Positions 50,366 through 63,314 are shown, counted from the first letter of the stretch. The stretch is 64,000 nucleotides of DNA from Datnioides undecimradiatus (GCA_008933995.1 WARS01000015.1:930001-994000); one strand, 5' to 3'. A program made the numbers and translations. The notes: generated by a model from the sequence alone, not told the origin.

Positions 50366-52063
50366 CGCGTGTGTGTCCCTGTCTCATATATATTCTGCTT
50401 TCCTATTAGATGGCTTCACACTCGGCGATTCCTCTGGACTCTTCTGACATCGGCTTTCATGCATGGCCTGCCTGCCTCTCTCCCTCTCCTTCTCCCCCTC
50501 ACACTTTCTCGGCCTCGAACATTAAAAACATCTTGGTCGTGTCAAGACATCTTTTAAACCCCCCCCCCCACCACCACCAACCGGCTAGCGTGCACTATGC
50601 ACCCCCATCCCCCATGCTCACTGCTCAACTTCCAGCCCTGCTTCATCCCTGGCTCCCTCTCTCCCCAGTGCCTTGCCTGCCCCCTCCACCTTACTCACCC
50701 ACCCCCACCCTTGTGTCTTCCACATATGATGCCACTTCTCACATGAGTCCAGCCTCTTCACCCCCCCCCCACTCCTTTCTTCCTTGCTCCCCTCCTGTAT
50801 CTGTTTTTGTGGCTTTGCTAGGGGTGATGGTTAGTTGATTTGGTCTGATTTCTCTTTGATGAAAACACTAGGGGGCACTGCCTGTCCTTTGTTACCCCTC
50901 TCTTTGCCTCACCAGGCTGCGATGCATGTGTATTTTAGTACGTGTGTGTTTTGTTTGTGTCTGTGTGCCCGCGCATGTGCTCCTGTTTGTGTTTGTATTT
51001 TGTTAAAAAGCAGTCCCTTGTCTGTAATGGATGACACAGATCTGCATTCAGACAGACAGGCAGGCAGGCAGCGGGTCCCTGGTGGTCACCGGGGCTAGTG
51101 CTCTGCACCCGTCCGCACCCCCCCCCCGTCCCCATTTCCACCGCCTGTTTCTGTTTGGTGAACCCAGGGGTGTAGGTTAATGAAAAGGGCTTGGACCACC
51201 GAGAGCAGCGACAGTCATCTCCCAGACACCACTGCTCACCTCCGGCCCTCTGAGACCCTTTTCCATGACAGGCCCCCCTCTCCACTTCTCTCTCCCCACG
51301 TCGGCCCCGCTTCCCCCGGGTCACGCCACATCGTCTGGCTGCCCGTTGGCCGCCAAACACGGCTCACCCAGCGTGGCGTCAGACAAAAGGTAGATAAACT
51401 AAAAGAGAGAGTGTGGGGCATTTCCTGAGCGTATGAGAGTTTTTGTGTGCGAGGTAAAAGAGAATGCACGAAGGAGAGCGACTGCCGTCTTTATCCAGAA
51501 GCCTAGGGATTTAGACAGCGGTCGCGTTCGGGTCGGGTCACTGAAGAGTCGGCCGCAAAATAAGGATCGGCTCCAGACACCAGAGAGCGGGAAGGAGGAG
51601 ACAGCGAGGACGCGGACCTTTGTTTCTGCTGTGCAGGTCGAGAGCTTGTAGCGACACTGCACTTGATGTGGTCCCGCCAGCTGCACTCTAGTTTGCTTCT
51701 TGTGCATCCTTTCCACACACACAGTCCACACTGCACAATTAGTGACCATGCTCTCTGCTGTATCTTTAAGTCGGCCGATGAATGTGATTGTTTTTGATAG
51801 ACAAAAACTCTGAATTATTGATTTGTTTAAGGATTTTTTTTTTTTCTTTTCTTTTTGTGGTAAGCAGACAGCTGATGAGGGGTGTTTGATAGTGCTAATT
51901 GGCAGCTCCCGTCCATGCAGTGTGTGGTTGGTGGTGGGTTGGGGCTGGGCGAAGTGAAGCGCTGCTATTGTTTAGAGGTGTCAAACCCAACACAGAACAA
52001 AGAGGACGGGAGAAATGTGCTGTGCTCGCCTATCAGTGTGCTGAAAGCAGCTGAAGTATGCAC

Positions 52064-52115
52064 ACACACACATACACACACACACACACATATAAATATA
52101 TATTATATATATGTA
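52064..52115. repeat. (AC)n joined to an AT-rich near-palindrome
   Basis: AC units (to about 52090) run into ATATAAATATATATTATATATAT-like sequence, which is nearly self-complementary. Confidence 0.85.
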
Positions 52116-52359
52116 TGAATGCACATGTGTACGTCCATCCACACACGTACACAGACGCACACACATCAGCACATCACCTGGAGTCATATACGCCGGCGTT
52201 CGCTCGCACTCACACGCGCACAGTCACACACACACACAGACACCTACTAACGCACGCGTGCACACCCTTAGACAAACAGCCGGAAAATGACAAGATAATC
52301 ACCACATTCAAACTTACCTTCAGCTCTGGGTAAATGCCTTTCTCTGAGATAAACTAATA

Positions 52360-52780
52360 AATATACTGTTTTCTTTTCAAATGTTCTCCACTGAAGGCCC
52401 TAATTACCATACGCTGACAAAGACCTGACAGAGGTGTAATAGTTAAAAAGGTAATTTGACTACAAGTAGGAGTTTGGGTGGGGAAAAGGGTCAGTGTGCC
52501 CCCCCCCCCCCCCAATCCGCCTCTCTCTTTAATGGTTTATTCACGCTTTTCGAGGACTTTTTGCATGATTGACTGACAAGGTCTTTTTCCGAAATAGCAT
52601 CTTCAGTAATGAGAAATAATTGACTCCCTAATCAAAAAAAGGGTTCATGGAATCCACAAACCCAACTGTAATCTTCTGTGGCATTTCCAGCAGAATTGAC
52701 AGTCCTCATCGCTCCGGGCTCTATACCACTTTGATTTAATTGCTTTTTTTTATAAGATTAATAATATACTTTATACCGAC
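52360..52780. promoter_or_regulatory. CNE-like segment
   Basis: Apart from the C16 run at 52499-52514 this is complex, AT-rich sequence with TAATTACC at 52401 and elements such as TGCATGATTGACTGAC and GGTTCATGGAATCC. It ends at the TG microsatellite at 52782. No coding potential was seen. Confidence 0.3.
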
Positions 52781-52781
52781 T

Positions 52782-52810
52782 TGTGTGTGTGTGTGTGTGT
52801 GTGTGTGTGT
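52782..52810. repeat. (TG)n microsatellite
   Basis: About 14 TG units. Confidence 0.95.
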
Positions 52811-52859
52811 CTTGTATGTGCATGTGTGTTTGTGTGCTCCCCTTCCCTCTCAGGCTTTG

Positions 52860-53040
52860 TTTTTAATCAATAATATCACTTGAAGAGCACTTCAGCTGGT
52901 GTACTACTTTTTTTTTTTTTGTAGATTTTTACATTTAATTCATTAAGGCAATCACCGTGATTTCATTACGTCCCCGAAACATATTGCTGTCGTCGCCGGG
53001 CGCATTGTTTTAATAAACTACAGTAGTAAATGTTGATGCA
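52860..53040. promoter_or_regulatory. CNE-like segment
   Basis: AT-rich unique sequence includes CAATAATATCACTTGAAG, a short T12 run and ATTTAATTCATTAAGG. It lies between the TG repeat and the (AAT)n repeat. The call rests on texture only. Confidence 0.25.
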
Positions 53041-53136
53041 GAAGAATGACAAAAGTGAATTATTCTAAATGGGAGTGTTTACATGTTTAATTCAAAATGT
53101 GGTGTCTGTCTTAAACAACAGCATAATGATGACCAT

Positions 53137-53137
53137 C

Positions 53138-53178
<41 letters not shown>
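53137..53178. repeat. (AAT)n microsatellite
   Basis: About 13 AAT units, the only long trinucleotide repeat in the window. Confidence 0.95.
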
Positions 53179-53180
<2 letters not shown>

Positions 53181-54813
53181 CAGCTTTTATTTTATTTATT
53201 TTAATATCAATATGCCATATTTCATTATTATTTTATTGCTTTTTTGCCTTTTCTTTGGCTGTAACCCAAAGTTTTTTGTATTCTCTTTAACTTTGCATTT
53301 CTTTTTTTTTTTTTTTTTAACTAATCGTCTACAGGCTTGAATTTTATATTTAAAGCTAGAGGGTAAATTGTTTTTGCCATTAAATCCGCTCCAACGGAAC
53401 ATCGTGATACAATTCAGGTAGCTGAAATAGGTTTGTTTTTTGTCTTTACCCTGTCTGTTTAATCGCCTAAATTGAATTGCTTTGTATTTTCTTACACCCT
53501 ACATTAGTGTTATTTTTTTTTTTTAATCTTTTAGTCTTATGTCTTGATTAATTTGGACACAAAAATAATAATTTAAGGGAGTTTGCCTTGAGAACGGCAA
53601 AGTTTTTACACGATGGGGCAAATTAACTTGTAGCTTCCTCCAGCCCGTCCAATTTGTAACATGGCCTCAACCCCTTCTTCCTTTCTTTCTTTTCTGACTC
53701 ATCTTTCCTCTCGTTAAAAAAACTGTTTTAAATCATGGCTGGTGGCAATGAGAAGTTAATTTCAGATTGTTATATATTTCCATTAATTTCACTTGGCCTT
53801 CTGTAGTTTTCCCTCCCTCGCTCCCTCCTTCCTTTGAGTACAGGGGGATCACAGAGCCCGTTTCTCTTTTTCTCTTCTCCCTCTCTTTTCCTTTTTCGGG
53901 GGCTTTCTTCCCCCCTTTGCCCCACAGCACAGGAGACGAGCAAATATGAAGGAGCAGAATACGATAACTGAAGGGAGGAACACTCTCTTTGTCACTTTCA
54001 TTAGCACTGCCTCCCCTTTCCTTTTACCCTAACTTTTTTTTTTTTTTTCTCGTTTGTCCATGAGCGGCTTCTCACTCGGAGATGGGTCGAGTGGCCCTGG
54101 AAGTTTAAACAAAACACCTCCCCAGAGAATCCAACTCCTGCAGCCCCGAAGGGACACACACACACACACCAGAAACGCACACACACACGCTCACACACAC
54201 CTGATTTGCCAGTAATGTGCAGAGCAGCAGGCGCCTCCAGATTTGTTGTTTTTGTTTCATTTTCCTTCTCTTCCTCCTCCCCCATTCACAGCTAAGGTGA
54301 AAAACAGTCCACCGAGATATTTGGTAGATTTTGCCATTAGCAGGCTCCACCTTTTCAAAACACTTACAGTAGCTGGACTTCACGTGTCACTTTGTACAGC
54401 TCGAGAGCCGATTTGTATAGAGCGGTGACGTGTAAAAAAGTAAAAAATAAAGCGGGCATATCTGGATAACTTTAAATTTTAGCCTTACTTAAACCTCACC
54501 ACGATAGATTTAGACGGACTGAGTGAAAATTCAACATCATAGCTCGTTGAAATTTTCTCACTGCGCCCCAATTTAGAAATTTTGGCTTGGATACCAACTG
54601 TGGGCTCAGTTAGTACAAGGAATCAGTGTTTATCAGCCCCTAAGGCTCTGTGTGTCTGAGAGTGTGTGTGTGTGTCTCAGAAATGGACAGCAGTACCCGA
54701 TGGATATTTAACACATTAGCTTTGGCAGAGCTGAGAGTGGTGTGAAAACACACTGATTTCCTAAGTGGCAATCATATCAGCCTCGCCGTCAGAGAGGCAG
54801 CAGAGAGCAAACA

Positions 54814-54815
<2 letters not shown>

Positions 54816-54860
<45 letters not shown>
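54816..54860. repeat. (TG)n microsatellite
   Basis: About 22 uninterrupted TG units. Confidence 0.95.
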
Positions 54861-54866
<6 letters not shown>

Positions 54867-55121
54867 CAGAACGTGCATGCATACTGTATACATCATTTAG
54901 ACATTAGCTCTAGTACTGCTTTAGATGTGTACGGTAACTTCGTAAGTGTGATTCAACAGGATTAAGTGAGCTTATTTAACCTTTTTAGAAATAATGTGTC
55001 TGAAAACATTTATTTCACTTTTATTTAATAGAATTTGTATCGTCTCCCTCTCTCTCTCTCTCTCTCCACGTCTGTTTTTGCATCCATTTCCTCTCTCAGC
55101 CTCAGCTGCTGCGTATGCCTG

Positions 55122-55123
<2 letters not shown>

Positions 55124-55162
<39 letters not shown>

Positions 55163-55200
55163 TGTCTCCCTGTCTCCCTGTCTCCCTGTCTATCTGTCTC
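55124..55200. repeat. (TG)n followed by (CTGTCTCC)n
   Basis: About 18 TG units end at 55160, followed by four imperfect 8-bp CTGTCTCC units. Confidence 0.9.
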
Positions 55201-55779
55201 CACCTTGCCCGGGTTCAGAAAGCCCTTGGTTCTCCCCGATGTCAGTATCACCCTGAGTTACGGCGCAAAGGTCTCAGCCTCCTCCTCCACCCACCCTTGT
55301 TAGGCCCTCTCGTTCACTCCCTCCCTCCGTCAATCCCATTCTCCCTCACCCTATCCATCCTCGTCTCCAGCCGAGAGTCACCCATCCGAAACTATGTTAA
55401 AACAGGGTCATCCCCCGGTGTGCACTTAAAGGCTGTCCCTTTAACCTGCTCTGAAATACTTACGGCTATTATTATAGCTTATAAATCATTAAGAAAGTTT
55501 AATTATACGAAAATTTCATGGTGGAAATGTGCAAGCTGACACATGGGAAGGGGAATTTAATGGGCCAGCAAGTCCCAGCACCGTGAGGGAAAATATTGAG
55601 GTTAGGTTTCTATTTTACAGCATTGCCGGAGGGTTGGGAGACAGGGAGAAAGACAAGAAAGAAGCACTTTCAGAGTGAGAGAGAGAGAGGGAGAGAGAGA
55701 GAGGGAGAGGAAAGGCAAGTGGAGATGATGAGGCCTAGACTGCATCCAACGCGCAAAAGTAACTTTCTCATTTCACTCT

Positions 55780-56310
55780 GTAGACCAAAGCTGTTAATAT
55801 GGCCAGTTGATTTGGGAATGATGAAGACATTGCCCAGCGTACCTTGTGCTGGTTTTCTTAACTAAGATGTATTCTAATTAACACAAGACTTTAATTAGTC
55901 GCCATGCCGTAATTTCACTTCGTTAAGGAATGCCGCCTAATTAGGAATTACCATTTGGAGAATTTCTGTAATTGCCGTCGCCAAACAATATATGAACATC
56001 CCTAACTGCTAATGTTACAAAACTTCGTCCACTCTCTTAATTGTGTCAATATCATTTCAATGTGAACATTATACGGTATATGGTGTTGCTGATATGGCTC
56101 GAGCAACTTGAGCAACGACCGCCACTCTTTTCATTGTGACAGAAATGTAAATTGATCAAACTGCTGGGAGTTGATATCATTAACACTTACGACTGTGCAG
56201 ATGTTAATTAGAAATTAATTGAATTCTGTTGCAGGAACCGGGAAATGCTGCCATGCATTCATGCATGTTGGCTCGCTGGCTCTGAATGGTTTGAATGCAA
56301 TGCCAGTATG
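55780..56310. promoter_or_regulatory. CNE-like enhancer candidate rich in TAATTA sites
   Basis: This is a 530-bp stretch free of microsatellites, flanked by low-complexity DNA. TAATTA homeodomain cores occur at 55875, 55892, 55938 and 56205, with ATTAATT at 56214 and several AATTAC or TTAAT variants. Such balanced, complex sequence inside repeat-rich fish introns is typical of conserved non-coding elements, but conservation cannot be tested here. Confidence 0.4.
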
Positions 56311-58604
56311 TTAAAGTAAAGTTGTGATTCTAGTGAGACCCAACGGAAATTCACAAAATTCAGGTTGTCATCATTACGTTATGACACTATACAGTATATA
56401 CACAGCATGATGGGGTGCATAAGTAATTTAGTAGAAAGTAATGTAGTTTATATATATATTTATATGCATGAATGCACATACCCGCATGCTAAAAGTCTCA
56501 CTCGAACTCGCCTAGAGAAGAAACTAAATCCATTTTGTTAAAGTGTGCAGAAGTTGCTCTGCACCAGGCGGCCTTTGTTTATAAGCACTCCCTTACCCAC
56601 AGCCCCGTTTGTCCCTCCCCTCTTGCCGCCCTCCGTCCCATCCTCCCTGCCCTCTCTCTCTCTCTCTCCTCCGTCCTCCCTTCCCGTCTTCCTCTTGTTT
56701 TCCACGCGGGCACAAGCGGGGCGCAGCGCCCGCAGCCGGCAGGTTTCCTGGCACGCCGCTCCTCATCCTCTGCCTTTTGTTTCCACCAGTGGACAACCGT
56801 TCTCCACTTCTGCTGTGTCAGTAAATATTTATTGGCCTTCCTTTTCCTCACCGCCCCCACTGATGGTTGTGCGTGTCTGTCGGCAGCATAGATATGTGCG
56901 TGTGTGTGGGGTTTGCGTGTTTATACACACACAGAATCCTCCCCAACACGTACACAGACACACACACACACACCACCTCCCACCACCCTCCGTCCGGTGC
57001 TGTCACTCACACAATTCAGCAGTGCCCCCTCCTCACCCTTTCATAACTCGCCCTGTCTCCCTGCCCACTATCCTCTCATTCTCTCTCCATCGTCTTCCCT
57101 CCATCACGCATGTGTCGAACAGCCGTGAGAGGAAAGAGGAAAGAGAGCAGGAAGTTATTGCAGTTTTCTCCTGCTCGCTCCCTCCCTCTCTGCACCCTCA
57201 CCACGACCAGAGTTCACGCGCTGGAGAGTCAGAGGGGAAAAAACCCTGCAAGTAAATGCATGTGACCTCGGTGAGCGAAACCTCTGCACACTCCCACAAC
57301 ACTGAAAGATGCACACACACACACAAACACACTCCCTCTCGCTCCCTTGGGCCCCGTGGCCTCGTGCTAGAGAGGGCTTCCTTCCTGCGGTTAAGACAAA
57401 GGAAACTGGGGACCGACAGGGGACCTGGGACCGCTGCTTCAAAGCCACAGGAAGCGCTGGTGTTGTCTCTTCCTGTGGAGGGTGTCGGAGCGTGGGGGGC
57501 CAGCTGCCTGTGTTTTCACAGCCAGGGATGAACAGGGATGAGTGTGTTTGTGTGTGTGTCACAGACAGGGTAGGCTGAGCAGCTGAACACGGTGCACTTC
57601 CACCCCCGCTCCACCCCTCTGTGACCTGAGATCCATTGCTAGTCACACGCAGTCATACACAGAAAGGAGTAAGACACAGTCATCCCTGCGCTGAGTCCTC
57701 TAGTCATTAAAGCCAAATCCAGCCGAGGTTCATCAACTTAACCGCTGTTTATCTGCAAGTCTATTGTCCTCATTGATTTATGATAGAAAAAAAGCACTGC
57801 CAGAGCATCAGTCAGCCTTTATGTTTGCTTTTTCCAGCCCCCGCCACTGTCTTTGCAGACTCTACACATGCTTGCAATGTGTACATGTCTGCGTGTGTTT
57901 GTGTTTGTGCTCCTGTTCCAATGTTGGCGTGTAGGGATTTATGGGGGTGTATGTGTTAGTGTGTCCGCGCCATGTGTTTTCCAACCTTCCGGTGTGCACC
58001 CGCATACATGTTTGTTTGTTTTTTCTGTGTTCGCCCTGGCTTCTCTGATGCTCTCCTCTTACTCTCTGGCAGCAACAGGACAGTTAATCAATCAAATATT
58101 TAAGCAGTGCTTCAGTGCTCAGTGGGTAGTCCTAGATTATCTGTGGCTGTTGGCAGTGCATGGCGCAGCCACATTATAAGCCTCGTCTCTGACTGGCATC
58201 GTCATGGGGCGCTTCTCGCTCTATCTCTCGCTCTCTCTCTCTCTCTCTTCCTTCCCCTTGGCCTCTGCTCAGTCTTTGCTCACTCCCACTAACACTCTAC
58301 ATTTTGTCCTCTTTTTCCTTCTCACTCACTTCCTGTCATTCTCTCTCTATCCCTTGTTTTCCCTTCCCTTGTTTGCGGCTCTCTATTCGCGCTCTCTCTC
58401 CCTATGTATAATTGTGGCTTTTCACATTGACTATCTGACAGTGAGCAAGGCCCCTTAAAGAGCTCTCATCTTTCTGCCTTTGCCTGTTTCTCTCTTTTCT
58501 CTCGCTCTGCATTCTTTCTAGGGATAAGTCTGCCTGTCTCCCCACGGGGATCTCCATTGTGGATTACCATTCAGTTTTCGCCCAATTATCTAGTGGCTTT
58601 CGCT

Positions 58605-58630
58605 GCCTTTGACACATAATTATCAAAGGC
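58605..58630. promoter_or_regulatory. Inverted pair of TCF/LEF-like sites around a homeodomain core
   Basis: GCCTTTGA (58605-58612) and TCAAAGGC (58623-58630) form a perfect 8-bp inverted repeat with a 10-bp spacer that contains ATAATTAT. Each arm contains CTTTGA/TCAAAG, the TCF/LEF core. It lies inside AT-rich, repeat-free sequence (about 58550-58680) with other AATTAT cores. Regulatory use is inferred. Confidence 0.4.
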
Positions 58631-59734
58631 CTAAATAATTGTCTTTATTATTGCCGGTGTTTAGATGTAGCGTCAGCGGAGCAGTCGCGAGCAAGGGAGC
58701 GTCACGGGGAGAGGAGAGAAATGAAGTATTTATCTCGACCAGAGATTAGCTTAGCATGCTGTTAAATGATGTCTCGTCGCTTATTTCAACTCCTCGTCCA
58801 GATAAATAAACATGATTAATATGCCCCCCCTTCCCTCGTTCATGCACACTCCCCACACTTACGTATACACACACTCGTTGCATATCACATTCTACGTCAG
58901 TGGTGAAAATAAGATTATGCACAACAAAAAGTCCAGCAATTAGCTGGCTTTGTAGCAGGAAGCAGCTTAAAGCGCTAAACACTGTACTTTGCTGAGGGCC
59001 ATGTGAGAGGTCAGGTACAAGATACAGGGGTTAGAGAAAAGTCTCTGTGGGTGTGTTTGCGTGTGCGTGTGTTTGAGTGGCTCCAAATGCGTGGGGGTTG
59101 GCTGTTTCATGGTGCTCGTGAAACGCTGGATTCAGTAGAATTGTGCCAACCAGGGGGTCAGAAATCTGTGATGTTTGCGGGTCTCTATAGCAACCGGGCC
59201 CTCTGCAGAGAAATAAGAAAATAAATGGTTTATGAGGAAGAGAGCGGGAGAAAGAGGGAGAAGGATTTCATAGTTTAACCTGAGTTTGAATGAACGCGGA
59301 TTTGGGGGCGAACACGAGTCTGCGTCATCAGTTGTGACTCAGCTCCGTTGTGGCGGTTCAGAGGAACGTAACGCGGAGCTGCTGCGAAACTGAATCCAAA
59401 TCACAGCGAACGGAGTGTGTTTAAAAACAGCTTGTCACAGAAATGGGTTAAGAAATGTCTCTTACACCCTTTTTTTTTTATGCCACGCTAAATTATGATG
59501 TCAAAATGTCCTTAATAATTTAACCGATTTAGGCTCGTAAGCCTTAAACGGTGCGGGGGCTGGATCAAGTGCATCAGACTGGTGACGAGCATTTCATCAA
59601 GGTGCTCGAGAAGAGTAAGCAGGCCGCCCTTGAAGCTGAGGGACTCCTGCGACTGGATGCATCGTTTGCACTTAAGCTTAAGCTTCTGCTTATGTTTTAA
59701 AGACAGCGAAAAGCCCACTTGCGTCAGGGATGCT

Positions 59735-59820
59735 GTTCTGTAGCTGACCCTGTGGTGTGATCTCTCTGTGAAGTGGTCCAAGGGAAAAGGGAATTTCCCT
59801 CATGGGGATCAATAAAGCAT
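59735..59820 (+). repeat. 3' tail of a fish retroelement (SINE/LINE type)
   Basis: The phrase GAATTTCCCT CATGGGGATC (59791-59810) followed by AATAAAGCAT is the well-known 3' tail shared by fish SINEs and their partner LINEs (AATTTCCC...GGGATNAATAAAGT). The upstream TGTAGCTGACCCTGTGGTGTGA also looks like the body of such SINEs. The terminal short tandem repeat usually present after AATAAAGTA is missing or decayed. Confidence 0.55.
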
Positions 59821-61852
59821 TCATAAATGTTCTTTGTTGTGCACATCTGCCCGTTCTTCCTCTCATCTGTCTTGCTTCTCTCCTAATTTCTTCCTTTTCC
59901 CTCTTAGTTCACCACTTTCGATATCCATTCACCTTCCTCGTATAACCTTCTGCCTTTCTACCCCTCCATGTCTAACCCCCCACCCAAACTTTACTCTGCA
60001 TCACCAGCTGCTTTAGCGTTAAGGGAAAGGCCAGCAGAGAGGCGGCAAATGTCTCAACATCTGTGTGTTGGTTTTAGCTCAACAAGTATTTCCACATGTT
60101 TCTCTTCCCTTCTCCCTGTCCGATACATGACTGATCACAACAGCTGGCCTGTTTCCTTGTTAAAGCTGCAGTCTGCGGTTACATAGTGGATTAGCACATT
60201 TACCATTCTGGATAAAGATGGCTAACGCTAACTCACAGGCTAACGTGGTATGAAAATTATAACATGATGAGTCACATGGTAAGACATCTTGCATGGCTAC
60301 CCGCTCGGGAGCGTGTGGCTTTATGATTCGCGCTCGCTTGTAAGTTAACCTTTAGTATCCCCCACCTTGCAGAAGACCTAGATGTGCTTGGATTTCACTT
60401 TCAACATGCTGCTAACCACAGTTGTCATTGTGGCTTGTAAAACACGGGACCCAGTGGTGTCAGAATCATTGTGGTTTAGGCCCACGCTGCATACAGCACT
60501 CTCTCCTGGCGTCATTATTTGTCAACCTATTACCCCAACTGTTACCACAGCCAACCATATGTTTATAGACATTGCGGCAATGAGAGCTGTCAGAACGAGT
60601 GATTGATATAGCCAGTGTCGGGAGATGGAGTTCTTTGGTCTTTAATCTTCGGTTGAGGCATCATCAAGAAAACAGACTTTGTTTGGTGAGAGTTCCTGAT
60701 TTATCTTCCCTCCTCGTTTCAGCACATATACGCCACTGTGTGAGTATCTTTGAATAGCAAATCGCAGAGAGACTTTAGCACAAAAGTTGCTTGGAGAATA
60801 GTTTTTCTTTGTATTTCAAACCAATAACAATTAGCTTGAGAGCTTGTTTTTACCTTCCAGAAAGCATCCAGAGGTGCTGAATCTAATCAATTTGAATGGC
60901 TGCTTAAGGATTTCCAAAGGTCTCGTTATCCAATTTTAAAAAAAAAAACAAAAAAAAAACATTTTCTCTGTCTGACAGTCTGGGTACACACGATTATTCA
61001 TGCACTGTCTAAATACTTAAGTCCAGTATTTAAGTTCCAGACGTGTTCGTCCGGCATCATCGACAGCCAGGCTTCACTCCCACCTTACCAGCTGTGCCGT
61101 TTCCTTTGTACAAACCTTTGCTGACTGTCAGTCATTCACCGCTCCGCCAAACTGCCCTTCCGTTGAGCAGCGCTCTCGTATCTGCTCGTTCATTCCAGCG
61201 CACACATGCGTACATCCATGCGTGTGCCCACATGCGTGCAGGCACGCACTTCCCAAGGTTGTCTTTTTTTTTTTTTAGTATTCCCGCTCTGTCTCTTGAT
61301 TCCATTTATCTGCATATCCGTCGTTATCTCTAAAGCACTTTAAAAAGTGGCACGCCAAAGGGATTTTAGCAAAAAGACAGACCCAAAGCAATGACGGGTT
61401 GGCAAATACAGTTTACTTTGGCGAAAGTTACAGTTTTAATATGTCAGTGATACCCAGTGAACCGTACCCATGTTAAATACATTTTCCATCCATAATAAAA
61501 AAAAGTTGGACTCAGAGGTGCCGTACAATAGGAGCAAGTGGAGACCGTTTTATCCACTTGTATAGTGGAAAAAAACGTTTTCTGCCCAGACTTGGGATGT
61601 TTTTGACTGGTTTGAAGTCATGTGCTTAGCGTTTTCCATGGGCAGTCAGTCCACTGCCTCCTGTTTCCTGGCCTCTGCTAGCAGCCCCTATACTCAGGGA
61701 CTGGCCCGTTTGGCTAGCGCCAGAAAACAGGACCTTGACTGACACCTCCAGTTTTAAAAGGTTGACTTTGCTACTCCCACGGGCCCAGTTCTGCCAGAGG
61801 AAAGCTTTTCAACCAAGCGTGGATGAGGGCGGAGTACAGAGAGAAGTGTGTA

Positions 61853-61854
<2 letters not shown>

Positions 61855-61901
<47 letters not shown>
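61855..61901. repeat. (TG)n microsatellite
   Basis: About 23 uninterrupted TG units. Confidence 0.95.
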
Positions 61902-61903
<2 letters not shown>

Positions 61904-63314
61904 ATACATGTGCAGTGCCTGTCTTCTTTTGTTGCCTCTATAGTTGTGCACTTTTTTTTTATATTTATGGTTGTACCTCTCCTCTCAGCCTCCTCTCTCC
62001 ACCCCCACCCTGGTGAAGACGCTCCAGTGGAAGCCTTATCAGCTGCATGATGTATGAGTCCTTAGGGCCTTAATAGATTCCATTTATCTCTATACACTCC
62101 CACTTTAATTTGGCTGGGCACGGGAGGATGTATTCAGATGCCCACCGTCATTTTGATGTACAGCCACAGTTGGCTGGCTATAGATGACCAGTGTTTCTTG
62201 TCTGTGAATGTGTTTAAGATGGGTGATTGCTCCAGCCTTATCCCCGGCCTGAGTGTCAGATTATAGCTCCAATTGAAACCCTCTGTGCCCGCCCACACTG
62301 TAGCTCTTCATTCAAGCCCCAGCCCCATTTTTTTTATTACACTTGGGCTTTTATCAGCCCTGATATTCAAATCCCTGCCTTAGCATTACCTAGTTCTCCC
62401 ACTGGTCTCATTCTCAGGCAAAGAGCCATAAACACCATCACTGTTTTAAGCCCATCGGAAGGCCAGTAGTGCCGCACGCTGCCAAGATCCCCCCTCTTGA
62501 TGTAACTCAAGATGAAGCTTTAATGTTGTTAAATATTTGGTCTGTATGGCCTTGGTGCCATGTGTGGATGACCAGGCAATCGCCAAGCTCAGTGCCATTC
62601 TGCAGCTCTCGGCTCATCCCCAGGAGACACCAGTCTCTTTCCTAGTTTCACTCAATCTATACAGTAAGTGATTGTTAACCTATTGTTGCAAGTCCTGTTC
62701 CCCTTTCTTCCTGTTTTATCTTAAAGCAAAGCAGAGTGAAACAGCTCGTTCCCAAGGCCTGGTTTCAGTAGTCCTTGGGGTGGGACCAGCGGTGTGGGAA
62801 GTCTATTGTAGTGCGGTAACAAGTTCTTTGTGTGACATTTTCCTTGGCGTTGACATTCAGAGGGGAATAGGAAGACGGGCCTGTGGACGCCACATTCTCT
62901 GTGACATGTGAAGGGAAAGGGTATTAAGAATGGGGGCCGAGGTATTTGAACGTGCACGGGGGAAGGACATTTGCACAGAACGTGACAAGGACATGCTGTG
63001 GTGGAGCAGCTCTTTCATATTTCACTTTAGAACATTATGCTCTGCACCAGGTTGAATATGTATCGACCAGATACAAAACTGTCCGCTGGGCCAGTGCTAT
63101 CGTGGTCCGAGGAGTATGTTAGACAGGGAATCAAATTTTTATTAGTGTCTACTGGCACAATGGGTATGTTATATTAAAATCATTTCATTCACATCTGTCT
63201 TTTTTCTGAAGTGGGTATCATATCTCTTGCAGCTCTTTGGTGTCTCTTCGGCGACTGTGTCATTAACACGCTCCAAGGATGACTAACACAATGTTGATTT
63301 GCTTTTCATGGCAG

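Larger units (their letters stand above)
38140..63314 (+). other. 25-kb arb2a intron between the 120-bp and 117-bp exons
   Basis: The intron begins gtgagt and ends atggcag. Contents in order: unique sequence with short AT repeats (39440, 43247); CA repeat at 40.98 kb; CNE-like island 41160-41390; T18 at 41469; TG repeat at 42.4 kb; fish interspersed-repeat remnant 43641-43780; CNE-like islands 44700-45130 and 45530-45690; (CT)n at 45.86 kb; pyrimidine-rich tract 47.8-48.5 kb; poly-T at 48.91 and 49.74 kb; TG at 50.33 kb; C-rich, low-complexity 50.47-50.80 kb; CA at 52.07 kb; CNE-like 52360-52780 and 52860-53040; (AAT)n at 53.14 kb; TG at 54.8 and 55.1 kb; homeodomain-site-rich 55780-56310; C/T-rich 56.58-57.25 kb; TCF/LEF-like inverted repeat at 58.6 kb; repeat tail at 59.8 kb; TG at 61.86 kb. 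No further exon is required by the protein. Confidence 0.9.

Noticed and set aside
50935-51360. 141-codon minus-strand ORF, and the 51180-51428 + strand frame overlapping it
   Set aside because: Both frames lie in the same GC-rich stretch, neither resembles a known protein, and a conserved acceptor/donor pair was not found. Low-probability candidates only.
54994-55539. 181-codon + strand ORF
   Set aside because: It runs through the TG microsatellite and CT repeats (Cys-Val and Ser-Leu runs) and has no recognisable domain.
56545-57255. 236-codon + strand ORF
   Set aside because: It is rich in Pro, Ser and His runs dictated by C/T-rich and CA-rich DNA, overlaps other open frames on both strands, and matches no family I know.
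1-63314. Recursive-splicing (ratchet) sites in the long introns
   Set aside because: Good acceptor-like tracts end at about 11760, 17081, 28370, 35085, 41795 and 45200, but none is followed by GTAAGT or GTGAGT.
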